11,807 bases of DNA from Nitrospirota bacterium (GTDB lineage: Bacteria > Nitrospirota > Nitrospiria > Nitrospirales > Nitrospiraceae), in NCBI GenBank assembly GCA_020028195.1, contig JAHWYE010000020.1, forward strand, positions 1 through 11,807, in the 5' to 3' direction. The notes beneath the pieces were generated by a model, which saw only the letters and a program-made list of their open reading frames with translations, searched no databases and was not told the DNA's origin. The position numbers were made by a program, and so were the translations under genes. This document shows, piece by piece, positions 6,466 through 11,807 of this stretch. Numbering within the stretch: the stretch's first letter is position 1; each line of letters starts with the position of its first letter.

Positions 6466-7605
6466 ATGAGCACGTCCGATCTCATCGCCAGCGCCATGCA
6501 ATCCGCCGTCGAGGAAGGGGTGTTCCCTGGCGCGGTGTTGCTCGTCCGGATCCGCGGCCTGGTAGCGTACAATCGAGCCTTTGGGTACGCAGCGCTGATC
6601 CCGCATAAAGAACCGGCCAGCCTTGATACGGTCTATGACCTTGCCTCGCTGACCAAACCTCTGGCCACCGCAACGGCCGTCCTCTGTCTCGTCCAGGACG
6701 GGCGACTCAGCCTCGAAGACCCGCTGCACGATATTCTTGAAGAGCTGAAGGACAGGGAAATCGGCGAGGCGACAGTCTTTCATCTGTTGAACCACAGCTC
6801 TGGCCTGCCGGCTTGGCGTCCCTTCTATGAGCGAATCGCCGAGCAAGATCGAACCCATCCTGGTTTTCTGGGCAGTCAAGCGGCTCGACAAGCAGTGCTG
6901 GACAGCATAGGCCATGAATCGTTGGTGTTTCCTATCGGTGCACGCGGCCTCTACAGCGATCTGGGATTCATGCTGCTGGGTCTCCTTGTGGAACGATTGA
7001 CCGGACGCTCATTGGTCCCCTTCTGTCGGGAGCGGGTGTATGAACCGCTGCGTGCGGACCCATTGTGTTTCATTGAGACGTCGAAGGACTGCACGGTTGG
7101 AACGTGCGATCCGCCTTCCAATTTCAATTCGGTTGCGGCGACAGAGGATGACCCTTGGCGGGGGCGCGTCTTGAGGGCCGAGGTGCATGATGAAAATGCG
7201 TATGCCATGGGGGGCGTCGCCGGCCACGCCGGGTTGTTTGGCACTGCCTCAGCGGTTCTGGCGGTCTCAGGAGCCTGGTTGGAAGGCTATCTTGGACGAG
7301 GGAATTGTTTTTCACCGGAGCTAGTCCGGCACTTTGTGACGAGACAGGACCGAACCGCAGGGTCCAGTTGGGGACTCGGATGGGATACGCCGTCGCCGCC
7401 TTCCTCGTCAGGGACGCGGTTTTCTCCCAACTCCTTCGGCCATTTGGGGTATACGGGGACCTCACTCTGGGTGGATCCGGTGCGCGAACTGGAGGTCATC
7501 CTCTTGTCGAATCGCGTCCACCCGACGAGGCAGAACATCGGTATCCAGAGGTTTCGTCCGCTGATTCACGATCTGATCCATGAAGAACTGATCGCGAAGG
7601 GCTGA
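6466..7605 (+). CDS. Serine hydrolase of the beta-lactamase class C / penicillin-binding-protein-like family
   Basis: The 379-residue protein has the fold signatures of the PF00144-type serine hydrolases. The nucleophile motif SLTK (Ser61-Lys64) sits in LASLTKPLATATA. The second motif is YSD (163-165) in GLYSDLGFMLLG, where YxN is commoner. The third, KTG-like box appears as HLG within GHLGYTGTSLWVDP (325-338). A segment EVHDENAYAMGGVAGHAGLF (239-258) is characteristic of a subgroup annotated as beta-lactamase or D-Ala-D-Ala carboxypeptidase-like esterases. No signal peptide or membrane helix is visible, so the enzyme probably acts in the cytoplasm, perhaps on muropeptides or an ester or amide; the substrate cannot be told from sequence. 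The ATG at 6466 has no clear ribosome binding site, and no other start is available in frame after the stop at 6418. It lies 183 nt after divIVA. Confidence 0.88.
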   Translation: MSTSDLIASAMQSAVEEGVFPGAVLLVRIRGLVAYNRAFGYAALIPHKEPASLDTVYDLASLTKPLATATAVLCLVQDGRLSLEDPLHDILEELKDREIGEATVFHLLNHSSGLPAWRPFYERIAEQDRTHPGFLGSQAARQAVLDSIGHESLVFPIGARGLYSDLGFMLLGLLVERLTGRSLVPFCRERVYEPLRADPLCFIETSKDCTVGTCDPPSNFNSVAATEDDPWRGRVLRAEVHDENAYAMGGVAGHAGLFGTASAVLAVSGAWLEGYLGRGNCFSPELVRHFVTRQDRTAGSSWGLGWDTPSPPSSSGTRFSPNSFGHLGYTGTSLWVDPVRELEVILLSNRVHPTRQNIGIQRFRPLIHDLIHEELIAKG

Positions 7606-7639
7606 TAGGTCGCAGCAAACAGCCAAGAACGGGAAGGAA

Positions 7640-7670
7640 AAGAGCTTTACGCTATTCGCTGTTAGCTCTT
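7640..7670 (-). terminator. Hairpin with short T-run at the end of the minus-strand gene
   Basis: On the minus strand the arms AAGAGCT and AGCTCTT form a perfect 7-bp stem with a 17-nt loop, followed by TTCC, giving a CTCTTTTCC tail. The first arm includes the last two codons and the T of the stop codon of the minus-strand gene. The tail on the plus side is not T-rich, so it should act mainly on minus-strand transcription. The long loop makes it a weak example. Confidence 0.45.
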
Positions 7671-7985
7671 GTGATCGTCTGGATACTCGATCCAGGTTTC
7701 CTTCTCGGCGAGGTAGCGTCGGCCTTTGAAATTCGGCCTGGTTCGCATTCGTCTGAATCCCAAGCTGCTGAGCTTGTCCACCACACTCTTCACAGCGGCC
7801 CCAATAGTGGAGTGGGTCTGACCCTCCACTGTGAGGGCCTCATACATCACCTTGGCGGCGTAGCCGTTGGCGGTGCGACTGACCAGAATGGACCGACTGA
7901 AATAGCGGTCGCTTGGGTCATTGCCCTCGATCTGATGTCGCTCAACGACGCCCTCTTTCTTGAAGAGCAGCGGAAGGACGCTCAT
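7662..7985 (-). CDS. Conserved-looking hypothetical protein of 107 residues
   Basis: I do not recognise this family. The protein is small, soluble and basic, with no signal peptide or membrane helix. The N-terminal half alternates hydrophobic and polar residues (RYFSRSILVSR, YAAKVMYEAL), suggesting beta strands. The middle (TIGAAVKSVVDKLSSLGF) reads as an amphipathic helix, and the C-terminus is rich in Arg, Lys and aromatics (RRMRTRPNFKGRRYL, then ETWIEYP). A small alpha/beta nucleic-acid or protein-binding domain would fit but is a guess. Evidence that it is a real gene: GGAGGA sits 4 nt before the ATG, a TTGAAC-17-TATAAT promoter is found upstream, and a hairpin lies at its stop. It is the only minus-strand gene here, divergent from pgsA and convergent with the serine hydrolase. 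Confidence 0.72.
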   Translation of the reverse strand: MSVLPLLFKKEGVVERHQIEGNDPSDRYFSRSILVSRTANGYAAKVMYEALTVEGQTHSTIGAAVKSVVDKLSSLGFRRMRTRPNFKGRRYLAEKETWIEYPDDHKS

Positions 7986-7989
7986 CTGT

Positions 7990-7995
7990 TCCTCC
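7990..7995 (-). promoter_or_regulatory. Ribosome binding site for the minus-strand hypothetical gene
   Basis: On the minus strand GGAGGA(ACAG) precedes the ATG at 7985-7983. It is one of the best Shine-Dalgarno matches in the window and supports both the gene and its start. Confidence 0.6.
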
Positions 7996-8027
7996 GTTCA
8001 ACGTGCCGGTCGTTCACGAGAAAACAA

Positions 8028-8056
8028 ATTATAGTGTGTGCAGTTGGCGAGTTCAA
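8028..8056 (-). promoter_or_regulatory. Sigma70-type promoter for the minus-strand hypothetical gene
   Basis: Read on the minus strand, TTGAAC (8056-8051) and a perfect TATAAT (8033-8028) are separated by exactly 17 bp. The predicted start of transcription lies near 8021, leaving a leader of about 35 nt with the ribosome binding site. Its -35 box faces the -35 box of the pgsA promoter, 6 bp away. Confidence 0.6.
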
Positions 8057-8062
8057 CCCTTG

Positions 8063-8091
8063 TTGACAACCCTCCGGCCCCCTCTTATGAT
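8063..8091 (+). promoter_or_regulatory. Sigma70-type promoter for pgsA
   Basis: TTGACA (8063-8068) and TATGAT (8086-8091) are separated by exactly 17 bp, a near-consensus housekeeping promoter. Transcription would begin near 8098, about 50 nt before the pgsA ATG. Confidence 0.7.
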
Positions 8092-8148
8092 GACGCGCTC
8101 AGCTTGATTGCGAGCCCCAGAGAGCAAGGGTGTCATACCGACGAACCC

Positions 8149-8685
8149 ATGAATCTGCCGAACAGTCTCACGATCCTCAGGATCCTCCTGGTTCCTCTTT
8201 TCGTTGGCTTTCTCCTCTATGAGCGTTACGACTATTCACTAGGCGTGCTGCTGCTCGCGGGTCTCACGGACGGGCTGGATGGGACGATCGCGCGGGTGGC
8301 CAATCAGCGCACCAGACTTGGGGCTTTCCTGGACCCGCTGGCCGACAAGCTGTTGCTGACGTCCGGTTTCGTGACGCTGTCCATCCTTCACCTGGTGCCG
8401 TTGTGGACGGCGATCCTCGTCGTGAGTCGAGATCTGATCCTCATGACCGGCACCCTTCTGGTGCAGTTGACCGAATCGCGCGTGGATATTTCACCGACCC
8501 TGCTTGGAAAAGGGACCACGGTATTTCAGCTTTCGTACATTATTCTGGTGGTGATCTTAGCCTCTCGACATATGGATCTCCGGCTCATTCAGCCCCTCCT
8601 CTATCTGACGGTGGCGTTAACCCTGGTGTCCGGGTTCCACTACCTCTATCGCGGGTTCGTTCATCTCAGCGCCGGTGAAGCGTAA
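8149..8685 (+). CDS. pgsA: CDP-alcohol phosphatidyltransferase, probably CDP-diacylglycerol-glycerol-3-phosphate 3-phosphatidyltransferase
   Basis: PgsA joins CDP-diacylglycerol and glycerol-3-phosphate into phosphatidylglycerol phosphate at the inner membrane, the committed step to phosphatidylglycerol and cardiolipin. The 178-residue product is all helices and loops and carries the complete CDP-alcohol phosphotransferase motif: Asp41, Asp44-Gly45, Ala48-Arg49, then Gly58, Asp62 and Asp66 with the right spacing. The N-terminal PNSLTILRI (4-12) and a later GKGTTVFQ (120-127) favour PgsA over other members such as cardiolipin or PI-type synthases. Length matches PgsA (about 180). ATG 8149 is chosen because it begins just before PNSLT and lies downstream of the promoter. 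The nearest purine-rich stretch (8121-8130) is too far to be a good ribosome binding site, so translation initiation may be modest. Confidence 0.85.
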   Translation: MNLPNSLTILRILLVPLFVGFLLYERYDYSLGVLLLAGLTDGLDGTIARVANQRTRLGAFLDPLADKLLLTSGFVTLSILHLVPLWTAILVVSRDLILMTGTLLVQLTESRVDISPTLLGKGTTVFQLSYIILVVILASRHMDLRLIQPLLYLTVALTLVSGFHYLYRGFVHLSAGEA

Positions 8686-9052
8686 GCGACCGCGAGTCGT
8701 TCCTCGGTGACAACCGCTTAGATTCTGCGTACATCGAAAGAGGATAAAGTTGACAAGTCTTTAGTCCTCCAGTAGACTTCGCTCATGTCGTTGGCTGCCA
8801 TTATTACCCTCTAAACTCTGCGAACAGCGCTTGCAAATGGCGACTGTTGCAGCTCCTGATCAGGTCGAAGGCGGGGTTTCCGGATCGAGCCGGAGGGGAC
8901 AGCGGGGTCCTTGTCCTCCTGCCTCATGCATGCGATCACCTGATGCGCTGGTTCCTTCAACCGTCCTTTCAAGCAGAGGCTGGGGATGTCGCCAGGTCCG
9001 TGATTCGGGCAACTACCGTAGGGCACAGAACATGAGGAGACGGAGCTAGCTG
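8686..9052. other. Intergenic region ahead of pilC: no convincing protein gene, structured leader
   Basis: These 367 nt hold no ORF with family resemblance or a ribosome binding site. After a promoter at 8750-8778, the presumed leader (about 8785-9052) contains several local hairpins. One pairs GC(T)TGCAA (8829-8836) with TTGCAGC (8847-8853). CCTGATCAGG (8855-8864) is a perfect palindrome. TCCGG/CCGGA (8879-8894) has a 6-nt loop. GGAGG..ACA/TGTCCTCC (8892-8919) is an 8-bp stem with a GG bulge. The last two share bases 8892-8894 and exclude each other. AGCTCC (8851-8856) is complementary to GGAGCT (9042-9047), which includes the pilC ribosome binding site. No known riboswitch consensus was recognised. 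Confidence 0.35.
8750..8778 (+). promoter_or_regulatory. Sigma70-type promoter upstream of pilC with inverted repeat in the spacer
   Basis: TTGACA (8750-8755) and TAGACT (8773-8778) are 17 bp apart. AAGTCT (8755-8760) and AGACTT (8774-8779) form a perfect 6-bp inverted repeat that spans the spacer and touches both boxes, an arrangement that would suit an operator. The predicted start near 8785 would give a leader of roughly 270 nt before pilC. Confidence 0.5.
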
Positions 9053-10273
9053 ATGGCCACCTTCGCATATACAGGCCGAAACCGGCAGGGTATGGTCAAG
9101 AAAGGGGAGGTCGCCGCCAAGACCCGTGACGAGGCCATGGAGCAACTGCGGAAGCAGAATATCGTCGTCATGAGTCTGGATGAGAGGGCCGCCAAGGAGG
9201 GTGAAGGGTGGAAGTTCGAAATTGGTGGTGGCGTCACCGACAAAGACCTCGTCGTCTTTACCCGGCAGTTCGCGACCATGATCAATGCCGGTCTTCCGCT
9301 CATCCAGGCTCTAGAGATCCTGGCCTCCCAATCTGAGAACAAGCAGTTGCGGAAGGCCGTCGGAGAGGTCCGGACTCAAGTGGAAGGGGGTGCCACGTTC
9401 GCCGACGCGCTGCGCAAGCACCCAAAAGTGTTTGACGAACTCTATGTCAACATGGTTCATGCCGGGGAGGTCGGGGGCCTGTTGGACACCATTCTGGGTC
9501 GCTTGTCCAAGCATATCGAGAAGGCCATGAAACTCAAGGCCCAGATCAAATCGGCGATGGTGTATCCGGCGGCCATCCTGAGCGTGGCAGTGATTGTGAT
9601 CACGGTGCTGATGGTTTGGGTCATTCCGATTTTTGCCAAGATGTTTGCTGAGATGTCCGGGGGAAAGATGGGACTTCCTGGCCCGACCCAAATCGTCATT
9701 GATGTCAGCAATTTTATGCAGTCCTACATTATCCACCTCGCGATCGGGGCGGTCCTGGCCGGATGGGGAATCAAGAAATACTATGGCACCCCCAAGGGGC
9801 GGTTAGCCATGGACCGAATGTTCCTCAAACTGCCGATCGTGGGGGAATTGATCCGAAAGACGGCAGTGGCCAAATTCACGAGGACGCTCGGCACATTGAT
9901 CACCAGCGGCGTGCCGATTCTGGATGGGTTGAGCATCACCGCCAAAACGGCTGGCAACAAGGTGATCGAAGAGGCGATCATGAGCGCACGGATGAGCATC
10001 AGCGGTGGCAAGACGATCGCCGAACCGCTCTCGAAGGGCGAGGTCTTTCCGAAAATGGTCACCCACATGATCTCGGTGGGTGAGACCACCGGCGCGCTGG
10101 ATGCAATGCTGGGCAAAATTGCGGATTTCTATGAAGACGAGGTGGACCAGGCTGTGGCGGCGCTGACCTCGCTTCTGGAGCCCATGATGATGGTATTTCT
10201 GGGAACGGTGGTCGGGTTTATCGTCGTCGCGATGTACCTGCCGATTTTCCAGATGGCCTCGGCGATAGGCTAA
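9053..10273 (+). CDS. pilC: Type IV pilus inner-membrane platform protein PilC (T2SSF/GspF family)
   Basis: PilC is the integral membrane platform that couples the cytoplasmic motor ATPases PilB and PilT to pilin addition and removal. The 406 residues match the family. A short N-terminal region (MATFAYTGRNRQGMVKKGEV) is typical. It is followed by two T2SSF repeats: the first (about 69-192) begins FTRQFATMINAGLPLIQALE, the second (about 272-394) begins AKFTRTLGTLITSGVPILDG. Hydrophobic helices lie near 171-193, 224-240 and 377-397, as expected. GEVGGLLDT (138-146) and GETTGALDAM (343-352) are the paired conserved loops of the two repeats. ATG 9053 has GGAG 7 nt upstream. Neither pilB nor pilT lies immediately upstream; pilC instead follows its own promoter and leader. 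The PilS-like kinase follows at once. Confidence 0.96.
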   Translation: MATFAYTGRNRQGMVKKGEVAAKTRDEAMEQLRKQNIVVMSLDERAAKEGEGWKFEIGGGVTDKDLVVFTRQFATMINAGLPLIQALEILASQSENKQLRKAVGEVRTQVEGGATFADALRKHPKVFDELYVNMVHAGEVGGLLDTILGRLSKHIEKAMKLKAQIKSAMVYPAAILSVAVIVITVLMVWVIPIFAKMFAEMSGGKMGLPGPTQIVIDVSNFMQSYIIHLAIGAVLAGWGIKKYYGTPKGRLAMDRMFLKLPIVGELIRKTAVAKFTRTLGTLITSGVPILDGLSITAKTAGNKVIEEAIMSARMSISGGKTIAEPLSKGEVFPKMVTHMISVGETTGALDAMLGKIADFYEDEVDQAVAALTSLLEPMMMVFLGTVVGFIVVAMYLPIFQMASAIG

Positions 10274-10391
10274 AGACCTCGACGTGATGAAGAGGGATCG
10301 CCCCCCCAGGCGGTCGCCGGTCGGCAAGATGACCGGTTCTTCTACAACGGCGCGAGAACCTTCCGCTTCCACCAGCAGCCCGCAGGAGCCA

Positions 10392-11807
10392 ATGGACGAA
10401 CTCAGGGCCAGGCTGTATTGGCTGATGGGCCTTCGAGTAGTAGTGGTCACGCTGCTGCTCGGTCTTTCGATCACATTCCAAGTCGCCAAGGACGAGCGCG
10501 TTCCCACCTTCTACGCGCTCATCATCTTCACCTACGCCATCACGATCGCCTATACCGTCACTCTCAGGTATCTCACGACTCCTGCGGCGCTGACCCGTTT
10601 TGCCTACTTCCAGATCGCGGTGGACCTGCTCCTGGAGACCGTGCTGGTCGCCATGACCGGCGCGATCGAGAGCCCCTTCGCGGTGCTCTATATCATTACG
10701 GTCACCCTGGCGAGCCTGATTCTGAGGCGTCGGGTGGGGCTCGTCACTGCCGCGTTCTCAGCGATTCTGTTCGGCCTCGTCGCCAATATCCAGTTGTACG
10801 GGCTGTTGCAGTTGGGGGAATGGCTGCCACCGAGCCGGTTGTCGGAGGCGGAGACCTTGTACACGTTTGGGGTGCATGGCCTGGCATTCGTCGTCGTGGG
10901 CTTCCTCAGCGGCGAGCTGGCCGAGCAATTGAGGCTGGCAGATCTATCCCTTCGTGAGAAAGAGGCGGGATTGACCAGCCTACAAGCGTTTCATGAGAAC
11001 ATCGTGCAGAGCATCAGTAGCGGGGTGTTCACGACCGATGCGGAAGGCCGGGTCACCTCGTTCAACCCGGCCGCACAAGATGCCACTGGCTATACCCTGG
11101 ACCAGGTCCAGAACCGCCCGTGGTGGGAAGTGTTCAATTGGCAGCAGGGTGATCATTTCGGGGCAGGCTCCGTCGCCCTGTCCGTTCCGCACCGGTTCGA
11201 GGCGGAAGGTAAGCAGGCTGACGGGAGTCGTCTGGTGCTCGGGATGACCCTGTCGCCTCTCAATGAAGGTGGCGTCCAGATAGGCCTGGTCGGGGTCTTC
11301 AAGGATCTGACGCAGATTCGTGACATGGAAGAGCAGATGCGGCGTCAGGAATGGCTCGCCACAATTGGTGAAATGTCGGCCGGCATGGCTCATGAGATCC
11401 GGAACCCCCTGGGGGCGCTGGCCGGCGCCATGCAGATGCTGCGGAAGGACCTCCCTCCGGATGAGACCAACACACGTCTCATGAATATTGCGGTTCGGGA
11501 AGCGACCAGGCTCGATTCCATCATCACGGAGTTCCTGGCGTATGCGAGACCGCCGGCGCTGAATCGGAAAGAGTGCGATCTGAATGTCGTCTTGGCAGAC
11601 ACGCTGGATCTGATCCGGCATGAGGCAAAGTCCCGCCAGAAGGCCATTGAGATTGCGACCCAACCATGGGCCAGTCCGCTGATTGCGCAGGTGGATCAGG
11701 ATCAACTGAAGCAGGTATTCTGGAACCTTGCGACAAATGCATTCGACGCCATGACGTCCGGAGGTCGCCTGACGATTTCAACGAGTTGTCGGCGGGTCGG
11801 TGTGCGT
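10392..11807 (+). CDS. pilS: PilS-like membrane sensor histidine kinase (3' end outside the window)
   Basis: PilS-type kinases monitor pilin or surface state and phosphorylate the sigma54 activator PilR. The visible 472 residues hold six predicted membrane helices (about 12-30, 41-60, 71-89, 95-112, 116-138, 157-173), a PAS domain (about 200-312, with ITSGVFTTD-like SISSGVFTTDAEGRVTSFN), a dimerisation/H-box AHEIRNPL with phospho-acceptor His334, and the N-box NLATNAFDAM (445-454). The G boxes lie beyond the right edge. Six helices, PAS, HisKA is the PilS layout, and the gene follows pilC, so pilS is likely. The start is uncertain: AGGAG lies only 3 nt before this ATG, and the frame is open back to ATG codons at 10329 and 10287. 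These would add 21 or 35 Ser/Pro/Arg-rich residues. Confidence 0.88.
   Translation, partial: MDELRARLYWLMGLRVVVVTLLLGLSITFQVAKDERVPTFYALIIFTYAITIAYTVTLRYLTTPAALTRFAYFQIAVDLLLETVLVAMTGAIESPFAVLYIITVTLASLILRRRVGLVTAAFSAILFGLVANIQLYGLLQLGEWLPPSRLSEAETLYTFGVHGLAFVVVGFLSGELAEQLRLADLSLREKEAGLTSLQAFHENIVQSISSGVFTTDAEGRVTSFNPAAQDATGYTLDQVQNRPWWEVFNWQQGDHFGAGSVALSVPHRFEAEGKQADGSRLVLGMTLSPLNEGGVQIGLVGVFKDLTQIRDMEEQMRRQEWLATIGEMSAGMAHEIRNPLGALAGAMQMLRKDLPPDETNTRLMNIAVREATRLDSIITEFLAYARPPALNRKECDLNVVLADTLDLIRHEAKSRQKAIEIATQPWASPLIAQVDQDQLKQVFWNLATNAFDAMTSGGRLTISTSCRRVGVR

Noticed and set aside
8038..8148. A longer start for pgsA at 8038
   Set aside because: It would begin upstream of the predicted promoter boxes. 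The added residues do not resemble the family, which begins right at the ATG at 8149.
8785..8814. A 9-codon ATG frame (MSLAAIITL) at the predicted transcript start, resembling a leader peptide
   Set aside because: It would be leaderless, has no run of one regulatory amino acid and is too short to distinguish from chance.
8821..9052. A cyclic di-GMP (GEMM) riboswitch ahead of pilC
   Set aside because: Attractive by context, but the conserved GCAAACC and GACGCAAAGCC blocks and the terminal GUUACCGAUGG were not found.
8811..9068. Short open frames on both strands within the pilC leader (60-85 codons)
   Set aside because: They overlap one another, have no ribosome binding site, and their translations look like random GC-rich sequence.
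1..11807. A new multi-gene defence, mobile or biosynthetic system
   Set aside because: Apart from the 38-codon ORF and the minus-strand 107-residue gene, all genes fall in well-known conserved families. No integrase, transposase, toxin-antitoxin pair, direct-repeat array or tRNA target site was seen.

Overview
The window is a GC-rich, tightly packed stretch of bacterial chromosome. It holds the end of a division and cell-wall (dcw) cluster, a block of conserved housekeeping genes, and the start of a type IV pilus platform/sensor pair. Gene order (ftsQ-ftsA-ftsZ-pgeF-yggS-proC-yggT-divIVA), the presence of DivIVA together with type IV pilus genes, and the look of the proteins suggest a diderm of the Nitrospirota (Nitrospira-like). 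This is an inference from style and synteny, not a proven assignment. No phage, IS element, CRISPR array, tRNA or rRNA was seen.

Layout. (1) Positions 1-3812, + strand: the 3' end of ftsQ, then ftsA (GTG start), ftsZ and pgeF, which form the septum-assembly block. FtsQ is the periplasmic divisome scaffold, FtsA the membrane-tethered actin-like anchor, and FtsZ the tubulin-like ring polymer. The FtsA C-terminal amphipathic helix and the FtsZ C-terminal peptide are both visible. (2) Positions 3811-3901: an imperfect palindrome made of ATGA/TCAT-rich units separates this block from the next. (3) Positions 3914-6282, + strand: yggS (TTG start), proC, yggT and divIVA, with overlapping or nearly touching ends (ATGA, TGATG, then 22 nt). 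This is the PLP homeostasis / proline synthesis / membrane protein / polar coiled-coil set that often follows ftsZ. A 38-codon ORF overlaps the divIVA stop. (4) Positions 6466-7605, + strand: a class-C-beta-lactamase-fold serine hydrolase without a signal peptide. (5) Positions 7662-7985, - strand: an unrecognised 107-residue protein, the only minus-strand gene, with a good ribosome binding site, its own promoter and a terminator-like hairpin. (6) Positions 8028-8091: two back-to-back sigma70-type promoters, one for the minus-strand gene and one (TTGACA-17 bp-TATGAT) for pgsA at 8149-8685, a phosphatidylglycerophosphate synthase-like membrane enzyme. (7) Positions 8686-9052: a 367-nt region without a convincing protein gene. 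It carries a promoter with an inverted repeat in its spacer and a leader with several, partly exclusive, stem-loops ahead of pilC. (8) Positions 9053-11807, + strand: pilC, then a PilS-like membrane histidine kinase cut by the right edge.

The genes fall into two functional themes: building and positioning the septum, and assembling and regulating type IV pili. Housekeeping enzymes (proC, pgeF, pgsA) lie between them. I did not find a clearly new multi-gene system. The points most worth a second look are a second FtsZ tail-like motif inside the FtsZ linker, the unknown minus-strand gene and its divergent promoter pair, the structured pilC leader, and the palindrome upstream of yggS.
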